Origin: Alphaproteobacteria bacterium TMED109 | GTDB taxonomy: Bacteria; Pseudomonadota; Alphaproteobacteria; TMED109 | Assembly (NCBI GenBank): GCA_002171375.1 | Contig: NHFK01000008.1 | Span: 104,709-115,186 of the forward strand | Direction of reading: 5' to 3' | DNA length: 10,478 nt | Part shown: piece by piece, positions 1-7,105 of the stretch | How positions within the stretch are numbered: position 1 is the stretch's first letter | Layout of the letters: each line of letters begins with the position of its first letter | The notes under the pieces: model-generated | What the model was told of the DNA's origin: nothing | Databases searched by the model: none | The model's input: the letters and a program-made list of their open reading frames with translations, nothing else | Position numbers and translations under genes: made by a program

Positions 1-462
1 AGAACCAAAAATAAATATTTTATCGTATGGTGCACTTTTTATATTTCCTAATATATGCTGACCTCCTACAATTATTGAACTATTAGATTCTATTTTTGCT
101 AGAGTTTTATTTGCTAAAACTCTTAGTTCTGGGTCTTCTTCAACACCAACTACCAATGAGCATAGTTTTTCTAAGATAGCTGTTGTATATCCAGTACAAG
201 AACCAATTTCTAATATTACATCATCATTAGAAATACTTACACAATTTATTAAACGAGCAATTAACATAGTAGATAATAACCAACGATTATCTTTAATTAA
301 TATATTACCTTCATAATAAGAAAAAGAAGACTTGTCCTTGTCTACAAACAATTCACGAGGAATATTTTTAAAAGCCTCTAAAATAATAGGGTCATTTATT
401 CCCATAGGCTTTAATTGCCCATCTATCATATTTTTATTCATTATTTCTAAAGAAACTGTCAT
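1..462 (-). CDS. pcm: Protein-L-isoaspartate O-methyltransferase, C-terminus cut by window edge
   Basis: This gene reads from an ATG at 462 leftward and is still open at base 1, giving 154 residues. It should be a cytosolic SAM-dependent methyltransferase that repairs isoaspartyl residues in aged proteins. Visible features are an N-terminal block with IDGQLKP (13-19) and NIPRELFV (33-40), the pattern of the Pcm version common in Alphaproteobacteria, then the SAM-binding motif I LEIGSCTGY (84-92) with a cysteine where glycine is usual, the acidic residue after the second strand in GVEED (106-110), and APYDKIFI (144-151). A weak Shine-Dalgarno-like GAG lies about 8 bases upstream. It follows the RND exporter on the same strand with a 77-base gap. 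In many Alphaproteobacteria this pcm lies just before a tolC-like gene, which would fall outside the window. The family is clear; catalytic activity is inferred. Confidence 0.85.
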   Translation of the reverse strand, partial: MTVSLEIMNKNMIDGQLKPMGINDPIILEAFKNIPRELFVDKDKSSFSYYEGNILIKDNRWLLSTMLIARLINCVSISNDDVILEIGSCTGYTTAILEKLCSLVVGVEEDPELRVLANKTLAKIESNSSIIVGGQHILGNIKSAPYDKIFIFGS

Positions 463-492
463 TTTAATACTCTAAATTAAAAACTTACAATA

Positions 493-521
493 CTAATATA
501 ATAAAAAATAAAAAATGTTAA
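493..521 (-). promoter_or_regulatory. Candidate sigma-70 promoter for pcm
   Basis: Reading the minus strand, TTAACA (521-516, five of six -35 positions) is followed after 17 bases by TATTAG (498-493, four of six -10 positions), about 30 bases before the pcm start. The spacer between the exporter and pcm has no hairpin terminator, so read-through from the exporter is also possible. Such matches are common in AT-rich DNA, so this is a weak call. Confidence 0.25.
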
Positions 522-539
522 GAAAGATTATTAAAATAC

Positions 540-3026
540 TTAATTATCAAATGGCTTAAATAAAATTAATAATTGTGGCAATAAAATTAGTGACGAAAGT
601 AAAGCCATTAACATTGCTAAACTTGTTAATACACCAAAATATATACTTGGTATAAAATTTGAAAATATTAATATACAAAACCCTACAATTATAGTCACAG
701 AAGTATAGTACAGAGCAAATCCAATACTCATATGCGTCCTATGCATTGCAAGACTATAATCATTATCTTTTTTTAGTTCATTTCTGTATCTGTATATATA
801 GTGAATAGTATTATCAACTGCTATACCCATACTAATTGCAGCAATAGTTATAGTCATCATATCTAACGGTATTCTAAACCAACCCATAAAACCTAAAACT
901 AAAGAAATAGATATCACATTTGGAAATAAGGCTATTAATGAAGTTTTCAATGATCTAAAAAGCATCAAAAACATTAATAATAATAATATTATAACAGTTC
1001 CCAAAGTAAGTATTTGTGATTTAAATAAGCTTTGAAGCATATTATTATACAGTATCAGTACATTACTATAATGAACTCTATCTTTACTAATATTAACTTC
1101 ATTTGGAATTTCTAATTTCAATCTGTTAATTAACTCATTTCTTCTTAAATCTGGCATAGAATCTATAACTCTTAGGCTAAATTTAGCTTGGTTATCTTCT
1201 ATAGATAAATAGGGAGAAATTATAATATTTTTATATTTATCTGGTAATTCAGAATACAGTAAAGCTAACTGTATTATATCTAAATCATTATTATTATTTA
1301 ATATTTTTCCTACTTTTAATAAAGTAGCAAAAGACATTACCTTTCCAATTTCAGGCTGTTTTTCTAAATAGTCATGTATACTATTAATTAACTCCATTTT
1401 AGTTGAAGTGAAAAATAATTGGTTAGAAGCACTAATTGCTTCACTATCTTCATCTAAAAAATCAAATTCATCATCTTCAAAACTGTCTTCATCATTTATA
1501 TAAACTTCTTCTTTAATTTCTGAATCTAAATCAATAGTTATATCTAATAACGTTGTACCACCTAATTTTTGATCTATTAATTTCATACCTTTATAAATTT
1601 CGCTATTATTTTTAAAATAATCTATAAAACTATTTTCTACACGAAGTTGAATAATACCTATTATGCTAATTATAAATATTATAAGCGCTATAAAAATTAT
1701 CCTTTTTCCAATAAAAGTTGAGATTCTTGAAAATATTTCAGGAATAGGAAGCATCTTTTCAAAACTAAGATTTGGAGTAACTTTATCTAGATATATTTGT
1801 AAGACAGGAAATAATATAAATGAACATAATAAAGAAATAACTATTCCTATACTCATCATCCATCCAAAATTTATAACTGGTAATAACCCTGAAAAAACTA
1901 ATGATGAAAAACCTACAATCGTTGTTGCAACTGTGTAGACACAAGGTTTAACCATAGAAGATAATGTTTTAACTAATAATTCTTTCTGATTATAATTACT
2001 ATGTATATGAAATAGTTCTCTATATTTTACAGTAAGATGAACTGATATTGCCATAGTAAATATTAATTGAAGTGAAATAAAATTTGATGAAATAATAGTT
2101 ATATTCCAACCAAATATTCCTAAAATTCCTGATGTAATAACAACAGAAAAAAAACATGTAACTATTGGTATTACTATCCATCTTAATTGTCTAAAAATTA
2201 TTATTAAAGTTATTATTAGAAAAAATAATATAGAAAAACCAAATATTTTTAAATCTTGCTTAACATAATTTATAACATCATTAGTAATCATTCCTAAGCC
2301 ACCTAAAAAGATTACTTCCTTATCTTTAAATGGTTTAATAATATTTCTTATTTCCTTGATTGTTTCTTCATTAATTCTTTTTAGGTCTTTTTTATGAGTA
2401 TTATACTTCTTCTCAATAATCAGTAATTTTTCTAAATCAGTTGAACTTATAACAGAATCTGATTTATTTTTTCTGAAAATATTTCTTTCATCTCTTAGTT
2501 TAATTCCGATTATATCTTCTTTTAAATTAATTATAATTGAAGTAGTTTTAAAGTCTTTGCTTACTAAATTATCGCTATATAAAGGACTATTTATAAACTC
2601 ATTTTTTACAAGATCTAAATCAATATTATCAGACTCAATAGTAGGAATATTTTCAATAAGCTCTGTTATAGGTCTAGGCGGACTTAATAATATAGGAACA
2701 TTCAATATTGAGGTTACAGAAGCAACATTTTTTATTTTTAGAAGTTTATCAGAAATGTCTTCAATATTTTTTAAAGTATTTGAAGAAAATAAATCTTCAT
2801 TAGGAGAATAAGCCAGAATTAAGAAATCTGGTGAATAATATCTCTTACCAACTAATTGAGTGTATTCTAAATCTTTATCTCCTTCTAAGATTAAAGTATC
2901 TGATGAAGCATCAATAATTAAATTATTAGCAAAGTAACCAAAAAATATTAAAGAACTAAATAGTAAAACTATTATGGTTTTTGGAAATTTAAATATATAA
3001 TTGTTATATAAATTATTAAAAGACAA
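540..3026 (-). CDS. RND/MMPL-superfamily exporter (COG1033-like)
   Basis: This 828-residue inner-membrane protein has the complete RND plan. It has TM1 at about 17-35, a large periplasmic domain at 36-259, TM2-6 at about 260-413, TM7 at 441-460, a second periplasmic domain at 461-668 and TM8-12 at about 670-822. The C-terminal half carries GIAVDNTIHYIYRYR (734-748), the signature of predicted RND exporters of the MMPL/COG1033 group, with Asp738 in the TM10 position used for proton relay in RND pumps. The matching N-terminal segment MAISVHLTVKYRE (325-337) has Ser rather than Asp there. A strongly acidic patch (about 507-530) sits in the second periplasmic loop. The start is TTG at 3026, chosen because GAGG lies 5 bases upstream and no in-frame ATG fits better. 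No membrane-fusion partner is adjacent, which suits the lipid or hydrophobe exporters of this group; the substrate is unknown. Confidence 0.88.
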   Translation of the reverse strand: MSFNNLYNNYIFKFPKTIIVLLFSSLIFFGYFANNLIIDASSDTLILEGDKDLEYTQLVGKRYYSPDFLILAYSPNEDLFSSNTLKNIEDISDKLLKIKNVASVTSILNVPILLSPPRPITELIENIPTIESDNIDLDLVKNEFINSPLYSDNLVSKDFKTTSIIINLKEDIIGIKLRDERNIFRKNKSDSVISSTDLEKLLIIEKKYNTHKKDLKRINEETIKEIRNIIKPFKDKEVIFLGGLGMITNDVINYVKQDLKIFGFSILFFLIITLIIIFRQLRWIVIPIVTCFFSVVITSGILGIFGWNITIISSNFISLQLIFTMAISVHLTVKYRELFHIHSNYNQKELLVKTLSSMVKPCVYTVATTIVGFSSLVFSGLLPVINFGWMMSIGIVISLLCSFILFPVLQIYLDKVTPNLSFEKMLPIPEIFSRISTFIGKRIIFIALIIFIISIIGIIQLRVENSFIDYFKNNSEIYKGMKLIDQKLGGTTLLDITIDLDSEIKEEVYINDEDSFEDDEFDFLDEDSEAISASNQLFFTSTKMELINSIHDYLEKQPEIGKVMSFATLLKVGKILNNNNDLDIIQLALLYSELPDKYKNIIISPYLSIEDNQAKFSLRVIDSMPDLRRNELINRLKLEIPNEVNISKDRVHYSNVLILYNNMLQSLFKSQILTLGTVIILLLLMFLMLFRSLKTSLIALFPNVISISLVLGFMGWFRIPLDMMTITIAAISMGIAVDNTIHYIYRYRNELKKDNDYSLAMHRTHMSIGFALYYTSVTIIVGFCILIFSNFIPSIYFGVLTSLAMLMALLSSLILLPQLLILFKPFDN

Positions 3027-3165
3027 GCAAACCTCAATAATTAAAATTCATGATAATAATATTTTACCTAATTATTAATATAGAGTATATGTTTCTAAAT
3101 TTATTTTAAATAATATTTTATTATTATGTAATTTTATACAAATATATATAAAATATTAATTTAGT
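3027..3165. promoter_or_regulatory. Divergent spacer between exporter and tRNA-Cys
   Basis: These 139 bases are almost pure A/T and must hold the start signals for both the leftward exporter gene and the rightward tRNA-Cys. On the plus strand TATAAA at 3147-3152 is a plausible -10 box for the tRNA, 14 bases before its first base; no convincing -35 is seen. On the minus strand the exporter Shine-Dalgarno GAGG occupies 3035-3032. No gene or strong secondary structure is visible. Confidence 0.4.
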
Positions 3166-3239
3166 GGCCCGGTGTCAGAGTGGTTATGTAGAGGACTGCA
3201 AATCCCCGTACGGCGGTTCGATTCCGTCCCGGGCCTCCA
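3166..3239 (+). tRNA. tRNA-Cys (anticodon GCA)
   Basis: The sequence folds as a complete 74-base tRNA with encoded CCA. The acceptor stem GGCCCGG (3166-3172) pairs perfectly with CCGGGCC (3229-3235), followed by discriminator T and CCA. The T arm is GGCGG-TTCGATT-CCGTC (3212-3228), with one G-U pair. The anticodon loop CTGCAAA has GCA at 3198-3200. The discriminator U73, the weak D stem and the GGTTATGTA D-arm sequence (3182-3190) are typical of bacterial tRNA-Cys. The anticodon stem GAGGA/TCCCC has an A-C mismatch at positions 28-42 where most relatives have a pair. The thiolase gene starts 14 bases after the CCA, so both are probably on one transcript. Confidence 0.97.
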
Positions 3240-3253
3240 AAAAGGTTAAAATT

Positions 3254-4432
3254 ATGGATAAAAAACCTTGTATAGTCGGTGTTTCGGATTTTCCTCTGCA
3301 GGATAGAGGAAGAGCTCCAGAAGGAAATAGTGAATTAACTATTCAAAAATATTGTGCAGAAGAAGCATTAAATCAAGCAGGGCTTAAGATGTCTGATATT
3401 GATGGAATTGCTGTTGCAGGAATGTGGGGAGTACCTGGACCAGGTTTAATGCAACCTAATCTACTAGTGGAATATTTAGGCATAAAAACTCCTAAATGGA
3501 TTGAAGGGACAAATATTGGAGGTTCAACATTTTTAGTTCATGTAAATCATGCTTTTCAAGCAATTAATGCAGGTCTCTGCGATACAGTTCTTGTAATATA
3601 CGGAAGCCTACAAAAATCAAATATGTCTAGAGTTTTAGGAGATAGACCTGCACTTTATAGTAGTCAATTTGAAGTTGTTAGTGGATTACCTTTACCAGTT
3701 GGTGGATATGCATTAGCTGCACAAAAACATATGTCTACTTATGGAAGTACAAGAGAAACTCTTGCTGAAATAGCAGTATCTACAAGAGCATGGGCCTCTA
3801 TGAATGAAAATGCAGCATTTAAAGAGCATTTAACTATTGATGAAGCATTACAATCTAATCCTATATCTAGTCCTTTGCATAGATCAGATTGCTGTTTAGT
3901 AACGGATGGTGGAGGTGCTATTGTTATAACATCAGAAGAAAAAGCAAAACACTTAAAAACTGAACCAATTTATATTAAAGGCTTTGGAGAATGTAATAGC
4001 CACTCAAGTATAAATTATATGCCAAACATGGAAAAATTAGAAATTGCTTCTCATTCAAGTAAATTAGCATTTAAAAAAGCAAAATTAAATATAGAAGATA
4101 TAGATATTACTATGCTTTACGATTCTTTTACAATTACAGTTCTATTGACTTTAGAAGCAATTGGTTTTTGTAAATTGGGTGAAGGAAAAGACTTTGTAAA
4201 AAATCAAAGAACAGCTCCTGGAGGAGATTTCCCTCTGAATACTAATGGCGGAGGGCTTAGCTATTGTCATCCCGGAATGTACGGTATATTTACCATTATA
4301 GAAGCTAGTAGACAATTATGGGGTAAATGCGGAAAAAGACAAATAAATAACCCTGTTAATGCTTTATGCCATGGGACTGGCGGAGTATTATCTAGTTCTA
4401 CAACTTTGCTTTTATCAAGAGAAAGTAGTTAG
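3254..4432 (+). CDS. Thiolase-superfamily protein, SCP-x / retro-aldolase type
   Basis: The 392-residue protein belongs to the SCP-x-like thiolases (cd00829 style), acting on acyl-CoA thioesters in the cytosol. Family marks are DRPALYSSQFE (130-140), YALAAQKHM (152-160), LHRSDCCLVTDGGGAIV (208-224), NTNGGGLSYCHPG (329-341) and LCHGTGGVLSS (371-381). The position of the usual nucleophilic Cys near residue 85-90 reads EGTNIGGS and has no Cys, while His339 and Cys372 remain. Tyr289 (LYDSFT) and Tyr343 (GMYG) fall where the steroid side-chain aldolase Ltp2 uses tyrosines, so retro-aldol cleavage is as likely as classical thiolysis. The ATG at 3254 was chosen because an upstream in-frame reading would run through the tRNA; AAGG (3242-3245) precedes it by 8 bases. 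It is followed after one base by its DUF35 partner, an arrangement typical of this family. The substrate is unknown. Confidence 0.88.
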   Translation: MDKKPCIVGVSDFPLQDRGRAPEGNSELTIQKYCAEEALNQAGLKMSDIDGIAVAGMWGVPGPGLMQPNLLVEYLGIKTPKWIEGTNIGGSTFLVHVNHAFQAINAGLCDTVLVIYGSLQKSNMSRVLGDRPALYSSQFEVVSGLPLPVGGYALAAQKHMSTYGSTRETLAEIAVSTRAWASMNENAAFKEHLTIDEALQSNPISSPLHRSDCCLVTDGGGAIVITSEEKAKHLKTEPIYIKGFGECNSHSSINYMPNMEKLEIASHSSKLAFKKAKLNIEDIDITMLYDSFTITVLLTLEAIGFCKLGEGKDFVKNQRTAPGGDFPLNTNGGGLSYCHPGMYGIFTIIEASRQLWGKCGKRQINNPVNALCHGTGGVLSSSTTLLLSRESS

Positions 4433-4433
4433 T

Positions 4434-4841
4434 ATGGAATTCAAAAAACCTAGACCTACAATTGACCCTGACTCAAAAACATATTGGGACTCTGCAAAGG
4501 ATAATAAATTAATGGTTCAGTATTCATTGGATACAGAAGAGTATTTTCTATATTCAAAGCAACTTACTAACGCCTCAGATAGTAAAAATATAGTTTGGAA
4601 AGAGGTTTCTGGAAAAGGTAAAATATACTCTTTTACAGTTGTTCATGTTCCTGCCGGCCCTGCTTTTAAAGAGGATACACCCTATATTGTTGCTTCAATA
4701 GAATTAGATGGAGGTGCCAGAATAATTTCAAATATATTGACTGATAATATAGCTGATATATCTATTGGAGATAAAGTTAGTGTTGTTTTTGAAAAGCAAG
4801 ATGATGACTTTACAATACCTAAATTTAAATTAGAAAAATAA
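4434..4841 (+). CDS. DUF35 / OB-fold acyl-CoA-associated protein lacking zinc-ribbon cysteines
   Basis: This 135-residue protein matches the DUF35 family, small partners of SCP-x thiolases and acyl-CoA enzymes. An N-terminal helix with TYWDSAKDNKLMVQYS (16-31) leads into a short linker, then the OB-fold with VSGKGKIYSFTVVHVP (58-73), TPYIVASIELDGG (82-94) and the closing strand GDKVSVVFEKQDDDF. In many members the linker forms a zinc ribbon of four Cys; here the protein contains no Cys at all, and YSLDTEEYFLYSKQ occupies that site. The ATG at 4434 lies one base after the thiolase stop, so translation is coupled. By analogy with Ltp2-ChsH2 and related pairs it probably binds the thiolase and helps form the substrate pocket. 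Its end is 6 bases from the convergent gene on the other strand. Confidence 0.85.
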   Translation: MEFKKPRPTIDPDSKTYWDSAKDNKLMVQYSLDTEEYFLYSKQLTNASDSKNIVWKEVSGKGKIYSFTVVHVPAGPAFKEDTPYIVASIELDGGARIISNILTDNIADISIGDKVSVVFEKQDDDFTIPKFKLEK

Positions 4842-4847
4842 ATTATT

Positions 4848-5253
4848 TTAAATATTTTTTTTAGAGCCAATATCAATAATTTCTTGAATACTATTTGGTA
4901 ATAGTTCTAGCCATTTAACAAAACAATTATTATTACCAATTAAAACATAGTATTGATCTCTTCTACCTTTATAAGATGGCCAAACAGTAACTATATCAGC
5001 TTCTAGTTTTTCTTGCAGATTGTAGCCAATTAAAAAATGTTTTAATCCTTGATCAGATAATTTAAACGGAATCACATGTTTCCATTCATTTTTAGCCTCT
5101 ACCAAAACTTTTGAAAAAGATCTGCAGTCACTTGTAGGATTTTTTTTTGTAATCCTCTTCAGTCAAAGGTATAACAACTGACCTCAAAATTTCTTCCGAT
5201 AAAACATTAGAGCTTAAAAAAAATAGACCTATTACGATTATAAGTTTTTTCAT
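4848..5253 (-). pseudogene. Small secreted protein of unknown function, frameshifted in an A9 run
   Basis: A gene starts with ATG at 5253, with AGGAGA ideally placed at 5264-5259, and encodes a clear signal peptide (MKKLIIVIGLFFLSSNVLS, residues 1-19). The frame stops at TGA soon after the run of nine A (plus-strand T, 5140-5148). With one A fewer, the frame continues through NPTSDCRSFSKVLVEAKNEW and on to the stop at 4848, giving 134 residues. The span is 406 bases, one more than a multiple of three, which fits a single extra base. The rest (DIVTVWPSYKGRRDQYYVLIG, with Trp, Tyr and two Cys in the restored protein) looks like an intact secreted domain; I do not recognise the family. The Shine-Dalgarno overlaps the end of the Sel1-repeat gene, so the two form an operon. 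Sequencing error, recent mutation and slippage expression are all possible. Confidence 0.65.
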
Positions 5254-5262
5254 AAATTTCTC

Positions 5263-6009
5263 CTAAATATTATTAATTTCATAATTTTGTAAAATTACAT
5301 ATACATCCGTTATTGTTTTCTTAAATTTATCTAAATCTTGATCAATGTCTATTATCAGTAGTTTTATAAAAATTTCTTGCTCTTTTAAAATATTTTCTCT
5401 TATAGCGAGGATATCAGCATTATTTTTAATTAATACAGTATCAAATAGTTTTAATTTATTTTCTATTTCAGAAATATTAGGAAGAATTTTTTTTTCGATA
5501 TTAATTTTTGATTTAAATAGTATTTCTAACTTTATATAGTTGGTATAAAAATAACCATATTTGGAAATCAAATTATTTTTTTTTAATTTAACTAAGTTAT
5601 CTTTTGTAATATTTTTTAATTCATTTTTATTTTTTTTAACTAATGCATCTTTTAAATTATAATTATTAAAATATTTTGAAGCAGAATCTAAATTAATTTT
5701 TTCACCTAATCCTTTAAGAGCCATCCAACCTAGATTAAATTCTGCAGATTTGCTTCCTAATTTTTTAGCCTTTAGAAAATATATCTTTGCTTTACTATAA
5801 TCAGCTTCTACCCCTAATCCATTTAAATAAATTACTCCTAATAAATTTATACATCTAAAGTCCTCTAATTCATATGTGCAAAGTTTTTCCGCTTTATGCC
5901 ATTTTTGACTGTTATAATTATCAATTGCATCATTATAGTTAGCTAAGCTATAATTATAAAATAACATTAAGAAACAAATAAAAATTAGCTTAAAAATATA
6001 GCTAGACAT
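5263..6009 (-). CDS. Secreted Sel1-repeat (TPR-like) protein
   Basis: This 248-residue protein starts with a hydrophobic export signal (about 1-23, ending SLA). Two Sel1-like repeats follow: residues 53-85, with LLGVIYLNGLGVEADYSKAK, and 87-117, with FNLGWMALKGLGEKINLDSA, both showing the LG-x-Y-x-x-G-x-GV-x-x-D pattern with the trailing helix. The rest is Lys/Asn/Ile-rich and predicted helical, without recognisable domain. Sel1 repeats mediate protein-protein contacts, often in envelope or regulatory complexes. The ATG at 6009 has only a weak GAAAG upstream. It is divergent from the cytochrome gene and its stop lies within the ribosome binding region of the next, frameshifted gene, so those two are co-transcribed. 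The partner is unknown. Confidence 0.75.
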   Translation of the reverse strand: MSSYIFKLIFICFLMLFYNYSLANYNDAIDNYNSQKWHKAEKLCTYELEDFRCINLLGVIYLNGLGVEADYSKAKIYFLKAKKLGSKSAEFNLGWMALKGLGEKINLDSASKYFNNYNLKDALVKKNKNELKNITKDNLVKLKKNNLISKYGYFYTNYIKLEILFKSKINIEKKILPNISEIENKLKLFDTVLIKNNADILAIRENILKEQEIFIKLLIIDIDQDLDKFKKTITDVYVILQNYEINNI

Positions 6010-6108
6010 ATATTACTTTCGATATAAATTATTAGTATTATCTTTTAATTGATTAACATATTTATATACTATATGGTATAAAAATATAAATTTTTTGGTG
6101 GGGTACAT
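6010..6108. promoter_or_regulatory. Divergent promoter region, Sel1 gene / cytochrome gene
   Basis: These 99 AT-rich bases separate two divergent genes and must hold both promoters. On the plus strand TTGATT (6049-6054) and TATGGT (6072-6077), 17 bases apart, are a possible promoter for the cytochrome; matches are four of six each. The cytochrome Shine-Dalgarno GGTGGGG (6097-6103) is unusually G-rich for this genome and lies 5 bases before its ATG, suggesting efficient translation. Confidence 0.35.
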
Positions 6109-6753
6109 ATGAAATTCATATTAAACATTCTAATTGGAACATTTATTATTCTATCTACTGTAAATGCTTCTTACGCTGAAGATGAAAAGCAGACTATGGT
6201 TGATGTAAGACAACAGGCTATGCAAGCAATGTGGACAAGATTAGAAAGACTAGCAACACTAATTGCTCTTCCTGGAGACTCAGTAACATCTTCTGATGGG
6301 TCGACAATTATAATAAGCAATCAGAATAATATGGAACCTCTTGAAACTTATTCATTAATTCACGCGCGAGAAGCTGAACAAGACGGATTAGAAATATACA
6401 ACTTACTAACACAAGTGGAAAATTTTTGGCCACGACATACAAGTGTAGCAAATGTTAAATCTACAAACGCTGAAAGATTAGTTTGGATCATACCAGAAGC
6501 TTTTAATAGATATTATACTGATGCGGTATATGCTTCTCAAAATTTAAATACAGCTTTTAAAGATAAAGATGCAGAAAACATAAAAAGATCTGTTTGTATG
6601 TTAGCTTTATCTTGTGGTAGATGCCATGCAGGTTTTAGAAAAGTAAGATTTGATAATCTGAGAAAAGAAGGTAGAGGTTGGACGGGTAATTATAATGCTT
6701 GTTGGTCATATAAAAATGAAGTTACACTTAATTCTACTGCAATTAGAGAGTAG
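6109..6753 (+). CDS. Periplasmic cytochrome c'/c556-like protein
   Basis: The 214-residue precursor has a signal peptide ending SYA at residue 23. The mature part resembles the four-helix-bundle cytochrome c' / c556 family: helix 1 VDVRQQAMQAMWTRLERL (31-48), with Met38 or Met41 as the usual region of the sixth ligand, later LVWIIPEAFNRYY (124-136) and the C-terminal haem site CGRCH (169-173) followed by AGFR. Haem is attached at Cys169 and Cys172 with His173 as axial ligand. The family normally ends soon after the CxxCH-x-x-F-R segment; here about 38 further residues follow, including GRGWTGNYNACW with an extra Cys198. The gene has a strong GGTGGGG Shine-Dalgarno, stands alone on its strand, and ends 4 bases before the convergent small secreted gene. 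The role may be electron transfer or gas binding; the partner is unknown. Confidence 0.82.
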   Translation: MKFILNILIGTFIILSTVNASYAEDEKQTMVDVRQQAMQAMWTRLERLATLIALPGDSVTSSDGSTIIISNQNNMEPLETYSLIHAREAEQDGLEIYNLLTQVENFWPRHTSVANVKSTNAERLVWIIPEAFNRYYTDAVYASQNLNTAFKDKDAENIKRSVCMLALSCGRCHAGFRKVRFDNLRKEGRGWTGNYNACWSYKNEVTLNSTAIRE

Positions 6754-6757
6754 CTAA

Positions 6758-7105
6758 TTATCCTATTCTTAAAGTACTAATGCATTTCTCTAATAATTTA
6801 TCTAAACTTTTAGAAGTTTGCTTGTCTAGGCTATAAAATAATTCTGATGCTGCTTGCTGACTCATGTCTTTCATCATAATTGAACCTATATTTAAATTCA
6901 TGATCTTTTCTAAATATAAATCTAATATTTTAGTTGCCTTTAAAATATTTTCTTTATATTGGCTATTATTTTTAATAGTCATAATAGTTCCAAAACATTT
7001 AGCTACTTCAACTTTATGAGCGGCAGATTCAATTGCATTTGTAATATTAGCATGAGGATATAATATTATGAAAAATATAATTAAAGCTTTTTTATATTTA
7101 ACCAA
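6758..7105 (-). CDS. Small secreted helical protein, unknown function
   Basis: I do not recognise this 115-residue protein. Residues 1-24 form an export signal (KYKK, hydrophobic core ALIIFFIILY, cleavage after TNA). The mature part is predicted helical with two Cys, Cys37 (EVAKCFGT) and Cys108 (LLEKCIS), that could form a disulfide joining the first and last helices. The start is TTG at 7105, supported by GGTGAAGG about 8 bases upstream; no early ATG exists. The start overlaps the last 25 bases of the haloalkane dehalogenase gene in another frame, so the two are translationally coupled and the gene is the last in that operon. A link to dehalogenase function is only positional, since one product is cytosolic and this one exported. 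Confidence 0.65.
   Translation of the reverse strand: MVKYKKALIIFFIILYPHANITNAIESAAHKVEVAKCFGTIMTIKNNSQYKENILKATKILDLYLEKIMNLNIGSIMMKDMSQQAASELFYSLDKQTSKSLDKLLEKCISTLRIG

Noticed and set aside
1663..2811. Open plus-strand frames opposite the exporter gene
   Set aside because: They are antisense to conserved RND coding sequence, have no ribosome sites, and translate to low-complexity residues.
3034..3051. Five-codon minus-strand reading frame ending on the exporter ribosome site
   Set aside because: ATG-to-TGA runs this short are expected by chance in AT-rich DNA, and it has no ribosome site of its own.
3164..3253. In-frame upstream extension of the thiolase gene
   Set aside because: The extra codons are the tRNA-Cys itself; ATG 3254 has a ribosome site and matches the family N-terminus.
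4359..4433. In-frame extension of the DUF35 gene into the thiolase
   Set aside because: The extra residues lie over conserved thiolase coding sequence and do not resemble the family; ATG 4434 gives the normal length.
4835..4849. AAAATAA/TTATTTT palindrome between two convergent stops, as a terminator
   Set aside because: Only A/T pairs with a one-base spacer; it cannot form a stable hairpin.
6741..6759. AATTAG/CTAATT hairpin between convergent cytochrome and small-protein genes
   Set aside because: A six-pair stem with a single G-C pair and no T-run; too weak to call a terminator.
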